Positions 44,126 to 53,806 of a stretch of DNA of 64,000 nucleotides are shown piece by piece; position 1 is the first letter of the stretch; every line of letters begins with the position of its first letter. The stretch comes from Thalassobellus sediminis (GTDB lineage Bacteria; Bacteroidota; Bacteroidia; Flavobacteriales; Flavobacteriaceae), in assembly GCF_044386045.1 (NCBI RefSeq), contig NZ_JBISCD010000037.1, positions 1-64,000 of the forward strand. The letters are read 5' to 3'. Both the position numbers and the translations under genes were made by a program. Below the pieces are notes generated by a model, which saw only the letters and a program-made list of their open reading frames with translations, was not told where the DNA came from and ran no database searches.

Positions 44126-44767
44126 TTAAGATGCCGTACCACTACCTAAATAAACGCTGTTTGATACTTGTGTACCATCAGCAGAAATAAAAGCCATAAA
44201 AAGCTCTACTGTATCACCTGCATAGGTAGAAGGAATTATTACTCTTTCAGTTCCAATCGTTCTATCTGCTCCTTCTAATTGGGCAATAGATTCCTTTTTA
44301 ATTGGATTGTAAACTAACAACATTGCTTTATCTGTTCTATTTGCATTTCCTTCAGCAGAATTATCACCCCATGTAAATGTTACTTCTCCTGGTATTGCTA
44401 AATTATTATCAGGATTTAATACTCCTGATAAATTCCCTCTACTTAATAATGCTTTTGAGTAATCAACATTAAAGTCAGGCTCTATACCAGTAATAGCATT
44501 ATTTAGCACATAAGACATTGCAGCATTAAACTCCGTTTTTTTAATTGCATAATTTTTATACCCTTTTTGAATAAATGCAAGATTTGGCTGCAAATACTCT
44601 AAAGTTACGGTAAACTTATTTCTTTGGTTTACTTGTCCAGCTGTTCTTGGATTTGAAACACTTGTAGGCTTTATTCTTAAATAATCAATACCTTTCCAAC
44701 TTCCGCCAATAACATTTCCTACTTTTCCTGATAATCCTCCTAAGATTCCTTGGGCTATCTTTCCCAT
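44126..44767 (-). CDS. DUF6266-family protein
   Basis: The ATG at 44767 (MGKIAQGILGGLSGKVGNVIGGSWKG) gives 213 residues; an ATG four codons upstream is less typical for the family. The N-terminal Gly-rich segment and the beta-rich remainder (VTFTWGDNSAEGN, AMLLVYNPIKKE, VELFMAFISADGTQVSNSVYLG) match DUF6266. There is no signal peptide or catalytic motif. The family is common in Bacteroidota but unexplained. It is cargo at the left end of the element, apart from the defence operon, with its own terminator. Confidence 0.78.
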   Translation of the reverse strand: MGKIAQGILGGLSGKVGNVIGGSWKGIDYLRIKPTSVSNPRTAGQVNQRNKFTVTLEYLQPNLAFIQKGYKNYAIKKTEFNAAMSYVLNNAITGIEPDFNVDYSKALLSRGNLSGVLNPDNNLAIPGEVTFTWGDNSAEGNANRTDKAMLLVYNPIKKESIAQLEGADRTIGTERVIIPSTYAGDTVELFMAFISADGTQVSNSVYLGSGTAS

Positions 44768-45121
44768 AACATATAACAATTTTTAATTAATACTCTTTCG
44801 GACTTGGTACGGTCTTGATATAGTTTAAAACTTAATTTTCTAATTATATAACAATAATATAATTTTTCTTTTCAGTTTTGAAGCTTTATGGATTCATTTA
44901 CCTTTAAATACATTCCTTTACGTCATTTTTACACATGATTTTATAAACTTATTTATTTTTTTTATGCATTCTTCTAGCCATTATTTTTGGAAAAGAAAGA
45001 AAAAAGATGTGCTACTCTAAAGTGCCTTGGATAAGACTGTCAAGGTTTTTGGATAAAAGTTTTTTGAATTAAAATGTTTAATGAAGAAAAAGAAAAATTG
45101 TGAAAAAAGTTTTATTCAAAA

Positions 45122-45149
45122 CCCGTAGGGCTTGACCTTTACGGGCTTT
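45122..45149 (+). terminator. Hairpin with short T-run
   Basis: CCCGTA (45122-45127) pairs with TACGGG (45140-45145), with an inner GG/CC pairing, and CTTTT follows. It could end a plus-strand transcript or be part of a structured RNA. Confidence 0.4.
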
Positions 45150-45472
45150 TAGCGTTTGCTGTAGCAAGGCACTTATATTTGCTAACTTTTTTATTTTTTT
45201 TATGTACTTAAGTTTCTTGTTTAGTACCATTTAAAAACTTTCGGTTTTAGTAATAAGTTACTACGTATTAATGAACTTTAATATTTGTTAACGAAATGAA
45301 ACAAACAAAGACTTGAGGTAAGGAAAACTTGGACTTAACGATGGTTTTGTGCAGATGAATGAGATAACGTATATTATTCTAAATTAATGTTACCCATTAA
45401 ATGTTCGACTGTTTAATTATTGTTAAAAATGTGGTTGTTTATTCGGAAGTGAGCGTTGGATAAGCGGATATT

Positions 45473-45563
45473 TTACATAATACCAGTTATAACTACGCCC
45501 GAAATAATAAAATGCACGATAGTGTAACCATAATAGGGAAGTATTATAACTTGTATTATGTAA
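45473..45563. repeat. Imperfect 91-bp inverted repeat
   Basis: TTACATAATAC (45473-45483) and its exact inverse (45553-45563) enclose further pairing of AGTTATAA-type arms, giving about 22 bp of stem with few mismatches. The loop is near 40 nt. The size resembles an attC-type recombination site, but no integron integrase is seen. Confidence 0.6.
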
Positions 45564-45607
45564 CATAGCTTGGGAGAGTTTAGGGTTTTATGATATAATA
45601 ATAACAG

Positions 45608-45664
45608 AATAGCTTATTGCAGTTTGGTTTGTTTTTTTGCGAACCAAAGCTGTGATATGCTATT
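45608..45664. repeat. Second inverted repeat, 57 bp
   Basis: AATAGC/GCTATT outer arms and an inner TTTGGTT/AACCAAA stem (with CAG/CTG) fold into a hairpin with a T-rich loop. It lies about 107 nt past the end of the 262-residue gene. Confidence 0.5.
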
Positions 45665-45770
45665 ACCTTAAAGACAAAAAAACGCTAAACTTGTCTGGTG
45701 AGCGGAACAACACAAAAGACAGAGTATTTTGAGATACGAAAAAAACTGGGTTTTGGGTTGTGGGGACTCA

Positions 45771-46559
45771 TTACTTCAAACTAAAAACAAATTCAAAAAA
45801 GGTCTTTTGATTATTAGTAAATAAATCTGAAGTTTGATATATTTCTTTGATGTGTTGACGAATTAGGTTGTCCTTTTGTTTACTCTTAACAGACTTTAAT
45901 TTTACACTTAAATCTTTGATTAAACTTTCATACTTATCTTTATTCATTAAAATAGCAAAACTACCTTTTGATAATTTACCTAACAACCAAAGTAGATTAT
46001 CTAACTTTTCATAGTTGTTTATATTTGTGTCTAAATTAAGTTGCTTCAAATAACCAAAATAATTATCCTCTTTTATTGTACTTTTAATAGTAATAAGGCT
46101 ATTCTTTTTAAGTAGTTTATATGAGTCTATAGCCAAACTATCATAAATTGGGAAATTACCATCATTTAAAAAATAGATATATTTAGATATTAAAGAGATT
46201 GCTTTTCCAAATGGTTTCCCAGACTTGTTAATACCATATTCTTTTAAAAATAAAGAATTAATTATAGAAGCCTCATTTGGGTTATTGAGAAATTTAGTTG
46301 TTTCAGTTTTTAAAGTATCATCTGAATATTGAGCAAGGTTATTTGCTAATTCATCAATACCATATAAGCGTTTACTCATTTGTGTAGAGTAATAACTATC
46401 AATTATTGTGATTCTATTTTTTACAACACTTTCAAAGTTTGCAGTATTATTACTCTTAAATAATACTGAAATAATTTCTTTGTTAGATAAATATTGTGTT
46501 TCAGAATTAAGAATATTATGAGCTATATTAGAATAATGCTTTAGTGTTTTTATTATCAT
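45771..46559 (-). CDS. Unrecognised 262-residue protein, last gene of the defence-like operon
   Basis: The product is helical and basic at the C-terminus. A central part, KAISLISKYIYFLNDGNFPIYDSLAIDSYK (about 129-158), resembles the helical core of DNA-glycosylase-like (OGG-type) proteins from defence islands, but no HhH hairpin or catalytic Lys is convincingly visible. It starts 5 nt after the AbiC-like gene and is clearly in the same operon. It may sense or process modified DNA; this is speculative. Confidence 0.5.
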   Translation of the reverse strand: MIIKTLKHYSNIAHNILNSETQYLSNKEIISVLFKSNNTANFESVVKNRITIIDSYYSTQMSKRLYGIDELANNLAQYSDDTLKTETTKFLNNPNEASIINSLFLKEYGINKSGKPFGKAISLISKYIYFLNDGNFPIYDSLAIDSYKLLKKNSLITIKSTIKEDNYFGYLKQLNLDTNINNYEKLDNLLWLLGKLSKGSFAILMNKDKYESLIKDLSVKLKSVKSKQKDNLIRQHIKEIYQTSDLFTNNQKTFFEFVFSLK

Positions 46560-46564
46560 AGCTC

Positions 46565-47782
46565 TTAATTATCACCCCATTCAAATAAAGGACCATCTTC
46601 TTTTTTTAAAGAATTTATGTATTCTCTAAAATGGTCTCTAGGATGAGTAGCATACTTAACCTTATCTACAGGCAAATTATGAATCATTCTATACTTTGTA
46701 AGAAATCCATTTATTTCCCAATCTTGACCAAAGCCAATAATACAATTATAATACAACATAAGTTGTTCATCATTGGACATTTGAGATCTTAAAATTCTCA
46801 AATATTCTCTAATCTGCTTATAATCAAATAATGTTCCTTCTTTACTAACAACAAACTTAACTGTAGAATATAAATGTCTATAGTAGTGCCCTAACCTTGA
46901 TTCGTGACCAGAAAAAGGACTATATTTAATATATAACTCTACATTTGTCATCCAAACATCTTCATTAGCTCTTTCAAAAACATTGGTTTTTCCATTACTA
47001 TTTCGATGTCTATTTCTTACGTTGTTCAAATGATTTTTAAAACGAATCATTGAAAGGTCATCAATCACTTCAGATGATGGGATTTCAGATTTTATACCAA
47101 AGAAGAATAGCTTATATGCATAAGTTAATAGCTCTTCCTTTTCAATTGAGGTCTTATATTGTTCATTATAAAATTCTAAAAATTGATACAAAGCAATCAA
47201 TTCAGTATGCATTGTTACAAATACTTTTCTTGACTCCGTGTATTTTATTGTTTGTGATTTTGTAGTAGTTCTATTTTTAATTGGCTCTCCATTATCATTA
47301 TTTACCTCTTGAATAGACTCTTGAATGGACACATCATAACCGGTAATCCTCATTTCATTCACATTTTCTTTGTGTAAACGCAGCATTTCGTAAAATTGAG
47401 ACTCAAACTGTTGTATTTGAAACTGTTTCTGTACTTGTACATTGGCACGGTATTGTGCATAAAAAGCTAAAGATGCTGCGATTATACCAATGAATGCTAC
47501 AGCCGGATTTAGAATGCCACCTACCAAATCTCCAAAAGCTCCAACTTTTGTATAATCTGTAGAAATTTTATTTACATTGTCAATAAAATAATCGGTAACT
47601 AAACTGGCACCTGCTAAAAATAGAGATGAAACAAACAAAAGAAAAAATGAAATAATTACTATATTGTTATTCCACTTAACTTTAAATAACCACCTTGGGT
47701 TATATTTATCTAAGAGTAAATAAAAAAAGATGCCAAAACTTAAAAATGTTAAAAACACAAATACAATGATTAAGAACAGCAT
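46565..47782 (-). CDS. AbiC-like putative phage abortive infection protein
   Basis: The 405-residue protein has two membrane helices at the N-terminus (about 2-24 and 42-62) and a third after the family motif (VGAFGDLVGGILNPAVAFIGIIAASLAFYAQYRA). The typical QQFESQFYEMLRLHKENVNEM follows. These match the putative AbiC family. The C-terminal 260 residues are cytoplasmic and helical. It would kill or stall the infected cell at the membrane; direct evidence is lacking. It starts 1 nt after the GIY-YIG gene. Confidence 0.8.
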   Translation of the reverse strand: MLFLIIVFVFLTFLSFGIFFYLLLDKYNPRWLFKVKWNNNIVIISFFLLFVSSLFLAGASLVTDYFIDNVNKISTDYTKVGAFGDLVGGILNPAVAFIGIIAASLAFYAQYRANVQVQKQFQIQQFESQFYEMLRLHKENVNEMRITGYDVSIQESIQEVNNDNGEPIKNRTTTKSQTIKYTESRKVFVTMHTELIALYQFLEFYNEQYKTSIEKEELLTYAYKLFFFGIKSEIPSSEVIDDLSMIRFKNHLNNVRNRHRNSNGKTNVFERANEDVWMTNVELYIKYSPFSGHESRLGHYYRHLYSTVKFVVSKEGTLFDYKQIREYLRILRSQMSNDEQLMLYYNCIIGFGQDWEINGFLTKYRMIHNLPVDKVKYATHPRDHFREYINSLKKEDGPLFEWGDN

Positions 47783-47783
47783 A

Positions 47784-48992
47784 TCATAATTGAATTAACT
47801 GATTAATTTCAGCATTATACTTATAATTCACTATATCGCCAGACAATATCAATTGAATAACTTTATCTATAATTGTTAATGGAACAACAAACCATTCTCT
47901 TGGTGTTATTCTTCTTCCTTTATCATCATGAATATCAACGTTTAAACATACCTCTGCAAAAAAGCGATGAATTAATTGTTCAAACTTTTGAGCATTTAGG
48001 TTATAGGTTTTATATGATGCTATAATGTCAACTTCTGCCATTAAATAGGTAGGTTCTTTAGATGCGTTTTTAATACGCTCAGGAACAGGAACAGTTGAAT
48101 AACCTATTTTATAAAGATTTTTTAGCGAGGATATTTCTTTATGAGTAGATTTAGATTTAAGTATATAAATCCATCCTGTTTCTAAATCTTCTTCACTTAC
48201 AGAATTTACATTATCAAATAATTCTTTAGCAGTTTCGACTTCTGTTTTGGTTACTAAGTGGCCATTTTCAAGTAACTGTTTACCTATTGACCTATAAAGC
48301 ATATTACTCAAAGTACCATTCTCAAAAATTATCCTTGTTCTTCCGTCTTTTCTGTTTTTATCACTTACAGGTTCATCTTCGAGAGTTCTACTTAAATCAA
48401 TTTCTTCTAAATATAAAAGAACACCATCTAAAACATAATAGTTTCCTTTTTTTAAGTTTTTTTCCGGATTTCTAAACCGTTTTAATGAAATTTTTCTTTC
48501 TCGTAATTGCTTATGTACGTCTTTAAACATTGCTTCATAAGGTAAAAACTCCTTGTCTTTCATAGCTGTTCTTTGTGCTACAAAATCAGAGTCTGCTCTT
48601 TCAGTTGAGCTCGGTACATTTTTTAACTTAAATATTGATAAGGTTTCATCTGTATCTAATATTCCTAAATCATCATCCTTTAGAATATCTGCAACGGACT
48701 TAACTTCTTCTTTGATATTTAATAGATTATGGTAATCATAAAGCTTTAATATTTCTACTTTTTTCGCATCATTTCTTAACGCTTTTAATCTGCCTCCCAA
48801 CTTATGTTCAGAAACTGGCATTACATTACTTTTTGGCTCACGATTATTCGTTTCAAAAAAGGCATTAATTTCTTGGAACGACTCTATTAGTCGTTCATCT
48901 TCAGTTTTAGCATTAGAGTTTTGGGGTTTAGAATCTAAAATCCCAAACTCGTCATCATTAAATATATCTTCTAATGTTTTCTTTTTACTCAT
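47784..48992 (-). CDS. GIY-YIG nuclease (T5orf172/MUG113-like)
   Basis: The 402-residue protein carries a C-terminal GIY-YIG domain: GWIYILKS (273-280), LYKIGYST (293-300), R306 and E338 in KFEQLIHRFF, then REWFVV. The N-terminal two thirds contain a twice-repeated acidic motif (DIFNDDEFGILD at 9-20 and DILKDDDLGILD at 102-113), perhaps docking sites, and a helicase-associated-like segment (EINAFFETNNREP). It overlaps the helicase gene by 8 nt. It probably supplies the DNA-cutting activity of the system. Confidence 0.83.
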   Translation of the reverse strand: MSKKKTLEDIFNDDEFGILDSKPQNSNAKTEDERLIESFQEINAFFETNNREPKSNVMPVSEHKLGGRLKALRNDAKKVEILKLYDYHNLLNIKEEVKSVADILKDDDLGILDTDETLSIFKLKNVPSSTERADSDFVAQRTAMKDKEFLPYEAMFKDVHKQLRERKISLKRFRNPEKNLKKGNYYVLDGVLLYLEEIDLSRTLEDEPVSDKNRKDGRTRIIFENGTLSNMLYRSIGKQLLENGHLVTKTEVETAKELFDNVNSVSEEDLETGWIYILKSKSTHKEISSLKNLYKIGYSTVPVPERIKNASKEPTYLMAEVDIIASYKTYNLNAQKFEQLIHRFFAEVCLNVDIHDDKGRRITPREWFVVPLTIIDKVIQLILSGDIVNYKYNAEINQLIQL

Positions 48993-50922
48993 TAGATGCT
49001 GCTTTTCGCTTTTGTTCTTTTAAAAATATTATGGCTTCTGCTAAACGTCTTTCTTGTGGGTCAAAAGCTTGTATACTTGGTTGTTCTCCTGTTTTTGCTA
49101 TCCAATTTTTTATTTTAGGCCATAATATAATGGCTTCTTCTTCTGTCATTTGTATTCTTGTGGCATCAATAGTTTCTTGAATGGCTTTAAATACAGATGC
49201 AGTTACTGATTTAGATAAGATTTCAAACGCTTTTTGAAATGGATTGATAGTGTCTATTAAATCAATATTAATGTCATCTATATTTACAAAACTATCTGCC
49301 ATACGAATAAAACGCTTATCTCCTTGTTCTTCTATAGTTCCATTTTTTATAACTGAATCTACAACTATGTGTTGACGAACTGCTTCTACCTCTTCATCAG
49401 ATAAATCTGGATAAGTTTCTTTAATGATTTTTGGAATTAACACCTTATTAATGACCTCTGGGTCTACATTTCCAGGCATTGCTTTAAGCATTTGGTCATC
49501 TTGCATTATTTTTGCCTTCAAGTCATTCAAATCACTTTCAATAATATCTTTTGCTCTTTGTGAGCTCGGAAGCTTAAAACCTCTTATTTTTATAGTGTTT
49601 TCATCATCTTCTGAATCCTCGTTATCTTCTTCTGGAAATTTAGGTTTAAACTTAAAATTAGGTGCTAATACTTGCTCCATTAATAGCGACGCTGTAATTG
49701 CCTTAAGCATATTATTTACAGATAGCTTTACCAAATCATCTTCTGCATCTGGTTGAGCAATTAAATTAGTAAACTGTGAGTGTGTTTTGTTTTCACTATC
49801 ACGTGTTGCTCTTCCTATAATTTGAATGATTTCTGTTAATGACCCTCTATAACCAACTGTTAAAGCGTGTTCGCAATATGGCCAATCAAAACCTTCCTTC
49901 GCCATACCTAGAGCGATAATAATATCTATATCATCTACCCTTTTTATTTTACGTAAATACTCTTGTATTTTATCTCTATCCTTTTGATTATCGTGAACTA
50001 AATCTGCGATTTTTAATGTTTTCCCTGTGGTTTTACTTTTAACATATAGAACACCAGTATCTGGGTCTTGATAATCTAATTCCCCTAAACTATCTATAAT
50101 TCTATTAACTTCTTCATATTTATCTTTTGTAGATTCACCAGAATTTACACTTGGAATATGAATAATTGTCTTTTTATTTTCGTCTAATACTTCATTAATA
50201 GCAGACGTATATCTACCTTGGTAAAAATGATAACCTATCCCCAAAGATTTTAGATAATTGTAACCATTTAATTGTTGGTAATAATCATACTTAACTTTTG
50301 TGAATTTTGCTTCATCTTCTGGTAATAAAATAGGTACAGAATCTCCTCTAAAAAATGAACCTGTCATCGCCACTATATGTGTAGTAGATTTTTCCATTAT
50401 ACTACTTAGTACAATACCTAACTTGTTATCTCCATCTACTGATACGTGATGAAATTCATCTATTGCCAATAAACAATCATTGAGTTGTTTTTCGTCTATT
50501 GCATCAAATGCAAAACGTAAAGTAGCGTGTGTACAGATTAGTATTTTTTCATCACTTTCTAAAAAGTTTAAGAATGCTGTTACTTTGCTTTTTTCAATAC
50601 CAGGTGTACATAAATTATATCTTGGATTAGGTTCCCAATCTGCAAAAAAACCAAACTTCTTTAATTCTGTTTTAGCAAACGAACTACCAATAGACCTTTC
50701 GGGAACTGCTACAATAACCTTTTTAATATCTTGATTTATTAATTTATCTAAGCCAATAAACATTAAGGCACGAGATTTACCAGAAGCTGGCGGTGCTTTA
50801 ATTAATAAATATTGAGCAGTACGAGCTTCAAATGCTTTTTGTTGCATTTCTCTCATACCATATTCGTTGGTACTTTTACTTTTTCCTGTTTGTTGGTATT
50901 TTACGTATACTATATCTGGCAT
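48985..50922 (-). CDS. DEAD/DEAH-box superfamily 2 helicase
   Basis: The 645-residue protein has Walker A in APPASGKS (43-50), motif II DEFHH (155-159), motif III MTGSF (186-190) and motif VI QIIGRATR (367-374). It resembles the translocase subunit of restriction systems. The C-terminal part from about 420 is helical and not recognised. It begins 3 nt after the methyltransferase stop and overlaps the nuclease gene by 8 nt. ATP-driven movement on DNA is the expected role. Confidence 0.9.
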   Translation of the reverse strand: MPDIVYVKYQQTGKSKSTNEYGMREMQQKAFEARTAQYLLIKAPPASGKSRALMFIGLDKLINQDIKKVIVAVPERSIGSSFAKTELKKFGFFADWEPNPRYNLCTPGIEKSKVTAFLNFLESDEKILICTHATLRFAFDAIDEKQLNDCLLAIDEFHHVSVDGDNKLGIVLSSIMEKSTTHIVAMTGSFFRGDSVPILLPEDEAKFTKVKYDYYQQLNGYNYLKSLGIGYHFYQGRYTSAINEVLDENKKTIIHIPSVNSGESTKDKYEEVNRIIDSLGELDYQDPDTGVLYVKSKTTGKTLKIADLVHDNQKDRDKIQEYLRKIKRVDDIDIIIALGMAKEGFDWPYCEHALTVGYRGSLTEIIQIIGRATRDSENKTHSQFTNLIAQPDAEDDLVKLSVNNMLKAITASLLMEQVLAPNFKFKPKFPEEDNEDSEDDENTIKIRGFKLPSSQRAKDIIESDLNDLKAKIMQDDQMLKAMPGNVDPEVINKVLIPKIIKETYPDLSDEEVEAVRQHIVVDSVIKNGTIEEQGDKRFIRMADSFVNIDDINIDLIDTINPFQKAFEILSKSVTASVFKAIQETIDATRIQMTEEEAIILWPKIKNWIAKTGEQPSIQAFDPQERRLAEAIIFLKEQKRKAASNE

Positions 50923-50925
50923 ATA

Positions 50926-53634
50926 TTAGGCTTTCTTTTTACGTGTTCTTTTTGGTTTTTCTAATAAGGTGTTTTTATTTATCATCTTTTCATATTCTTT
51001 AAAAAGATATTCTAAACGCTCTGTATCACTTTCAAAAGGTTTTAAACGATAGCAACGCTCTATAGCTAAATCTAATTGATGATGCGCTTCTTTTAAACCT
51101 TTAGGCATTTTATCAGGGTCGTATAATTGTGCTAATGTTTTACCTGAATGTTTTTCACGTTCTTCTAATACTTCAAAAACGTGTAGATTGATTTGTTCTT
51201 TTTGTTTTTGATTGATTTTTGGAAACGGAAATGTATTATAACATATTGAAGATGAATATCTGTAATCTTCTCTTAATCTTCCTGCTACTGTACTTACCCA
51301 AGACATATGCATCCTCGAATTAATGACACCAAAAACCCAAGCCTCTGCTTCATATACTGCTTGTGCTGAAGCATAAATAACTGGACCAGCTTCAATAAAG
51401 TCTATTGGTATATAATCACGACGTTGTGAAGTTACACAAGGAACAATTAAACAGGGTTTATTATAATATCTATCTTCTGCAAAACGGTAAGGGAATTTAG
51501 CAAGAGCAACTGTTGTTTTTTTTGAACTTGATAATCTCATTACTTCAACACCTTTAAGTCTTTTGATTATTTCAACCTCATCTTTTATTTCCTCTAAAGA
51601 ATCTACAGTAATATACAGACACCATCTTTTTAAGTTCTTAATAACTTCTTGAGCACCAATAAATGGTTTTAAAAAAGGTCTTACTTTTTTATTTTTAGAG
51701 AGTTCATTAAACTCATTTTCATCTAAAATTAAATGACCTCCATCTGCAGGGATACTTCCTTTAATCATTTTTGGTAGACCACCTATTGAAGCAGACTTCC
51801 TACTTAAAAAAATGTTTGAACCTTCAACAAGATAAGGGTTAATGTTTTTAGCCTTCTTTACAATCTTACCACTCCATATGTATTTTGCTCCAGTAGATAC
51901 ATTTCTTAAACCTATAATTACAACTGATACACCTGCATTGCCTTTTGCATTGTTAGTCCAATTAAATGTTTGATAAGCAAAATCAATTTCTTTACTATCA
52001 CCAATTAATAATTGCCAAAGAATATTTACTTGATCACCTTGGCAAATAGAATTTGTTGTTACAAATGCATATTTAGAATTAATTCCATTTATAAAATGAT
52101 TAGCCTTATAAAACCAAGCAGAAATATAGTCAAGGGATTTAAAATTTTTAACACCCCTAAACACAAATGCCATATCTTCTTTTTGAATTTTATCTTGATT
52201 ACGAGTACCCAAATAAGGCGGATTCCCTAAAATATAAATTTCATCATTTTCATTTTTAGGACAAGTATCTTCCCAGTTTAAACGTGTGGCATTACCTTGT
52301 GTAATATTACCAGCTTCTTTAAGCGGTAAAATGTCTTCCGCTTTACCATAATCGTGAAGTTCACTAACAAACTCTTTATTCATTTGGTGTTCTGCTAACC
52401 ATAAAGATAAAATTGCCATTTCGTGTGCAAAATCGTCTAATTCTATACCATAAAATTGAGAGAGTTTAATTTTAGTGTACACATCTGGAAAACCTAAATT
52501 AAGCTGATGGTTAATTTCATAGATTCTTGCTAAAATCTTTATTTCTAATCGCCTTAATTGTTTATAAGCAATAATTAAAAAATTACCACTACCACAAGCA
52601 GGATCAAACATTTTAATTTTTGCAATTCTGTTAATGAGTTTATTTAGTTTTTTTACATCATTAAAATGCTTTTCAAATTCTTCGTTTAATTCATTCAAAA
52701 ACAAAGGTTCAATCACCTTCATAATATTAGGTACAGAAGTATAATGCATCCCTAAACCACTACGATATGCAGGATTTACTACTGCCTGTATCATAGAACC
52801 GAAAATATCTGGATTGATTTCGCTCCAATCTAAATCGCCACACTCAATAATTATTTTTCGTGCTTCTTTAGTAAACTTCGGTGATACTATTGTGTCTCTA
52901 AACAAACCACCATTGACATAAGGAAACTCTTTAAAATGAGCTGCTTCTTTACTGTTATCTTTTGTATTAAGGACTTTAAAAAGCCTATCTAAAAATGTAT
53001 GTGTATCACTACCATCTTTTTGAGTATGTTGCTCTAATGTATCTGTAAACATTCCCTCAATTGGAAATATATCTGTGTCTTCTGCAAAAAAACAAAATAA
53101 TAAACGAGATAGGAATATATTTAAGTTATGACCACCATCATCGTATATGTTTGGGTTTTCTGTAACCAATATATCATAGAGCTTCGCCATTTTGTATGAC
53201 GCTTTTCTATCTGCATAATTCTCGTTTTTTTGAGTATACTTCTCTTGACCTGCCCAAGGTAAAAAGAAACCGAAATGTTTATGTATTTCAAGAATAGGTG
53301 TATCTAATGCTAAACCTGTTCTTATGTCTTTTGCTAATAATGTTTTATAATCTGTTACAATTACAAATCTTGGGTTGTGTTTTAATGAATCTGTATCTTT
53401 TGTTAATTCGTCAATAGTATTTAATAAAGTACCAGGTTCTACTTCTTTAAAAAGCAATTTACTTTTATAAAGCACTTCACCATCAATTTTAGATAAGTTA
53501 AAATCCCCCTTCTTTAATCGTGTAATAGATGTTTTAGAAATACCGTATGCTTTCAGTAAGTCGAATACAAATTCTTCTTTATTGAATTTTTCAACTAATG
53601 CTATTACGTTTTTTTCTATTTGGGATGCGTTCAT
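50926..53634 (-). CDS. MmeI-like adenine-type DNA methyltransferase without visible nuclease motif
   Basis: The 902-residue protein matches MmeI-type enzymes from about residue 165: RLLFCFFAEDTDIF, FPYVNGGLF, NPDIFGSMIQAV, MHYTSVPNIMKVIEPLF. The methyltransferase motifs are SAM-binding FDPACGSGNF (343-352) and NPPYLG (471-476), the latter typical of N6-adenine methylation. A target-recognition region follows (about 600-830), with a basic end (KPKRTRKKKA). The N-terminal 165 residues should hold the nuclease, but no D...ExK motif is visible (EVLYKSK is there instead). First gene of the five-gene operon. Confidence 0.87.
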   Translation of the reverse strand: MNASQIEKNVIALVEKFNKEEFVFDLLKAYGISKTSITRLKKGDFNLSKIDGEVLYKSKLLFKEVEPGTLLNTIDELTKDTDSLKHNPRFVIVTDYKTLLAKDIRTGLALDTPILEIHKHFGFFLPWAGQEKYTQKNENYADRKASYKMAKLYDILVTENPNIYDDGGHNLNIFLSRLLFCFFAEDTDIFPIEGMFTDTLEQHTQKDGSDTHTFLDRLFKVLNTKDNSKEAAHFKEFPYVNGGLFRDTIVSPKFTKEARKIIIECGDLDWSEINPDIFGSMIQAVVNPAYRSGLGMHYTSVPNIMKVIEPLFLNELNEEFEKHFNDVKKLNKLINRIAKIKMFDPACGSGNFLIIAYKQLRRLEIKILARIYEINHQLNLGFPDVYTKIKLSQFYGIELDDFAHEMAILSLWLAEHQMNKEFVSELHDYGKAEDILPLKEAGNITQGNATRLNWEDTCPKNENDEIYILGNPPYLGTRNQDKIQKEDMAFVFRGVKNFKSLDYISAWFYKANHFINGINSKYAFVTTNSICQGDQVNILWQLLIGDSKEIDFAYQTFNWTNNAKGNAGVSVVIIGLRNVSTGAKYIWSGKIVKKAKNINPYLVEGSNIFLSRKSASIGGLPKMIKGSIPADGGHLILDENEFNELSKNKKVRPFLKPFIGAQEVIKNLKRWCLYITVDSLEEIKDEVEIIKRLKGVEVMRLSSSKKTTVALAKFPYRFAEDRYYNKPCLIVPCVTSQRRDYIPIDFIEAGPVIYASAQAVYEAEAWVFGVINSRMHMSWVSTVAGRLREDYRYSSSICYNTFPFPKINQKQKEQINLHVFEVLEEREKHSGKTLAQLYDPDKMPKGLKEAHHQLDLAIERCYRLKPFESDTERLEYLFKEYEKMINKNTLLEKPKRTRKKKA

Positions 53635-53806
53635 TTAGTCTTTTCTATTGCTCTTTTAATGAACTCATAAAAATAGAAATATATATTGATATTCCCTGTA
53701 CGGTTTAACGTAATTCCTTTCTTTCTTTATTTATCTATTTATTAAACAAGAGTTATAGCATTAATATATAGTCTTAATACAACAACTATCTATTATATAT
53801 ATCTAC

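Larger units (their letters stand above)
44780..45770. other. Non-coding kilobase inside the element
   Basis: No convincing ORF exists in either strand over 991 nt. It contains a G+C-richer hairpin near 45122-45145 and two long inverted repeats (45473-45563 and 45608-45664), listed separately. It may hold a structured RNA, cassette recombination sites or remnants of lost genes. It lies downstream of the defence-like operon. Confidence 0.6.

Noticed and set aside
44780..45770. Retron or CRISPR array
   Set aside because: No reverse transcriptase is adjacent and no regularly spaced direct repeats are present; only inverted repeats.
45771..53634. BREX or DISARM system
   Set aside because: The methyltransferase and helicase could suggest these, but no BrxL/PglZ, DUF1998 or PLD protein is present.
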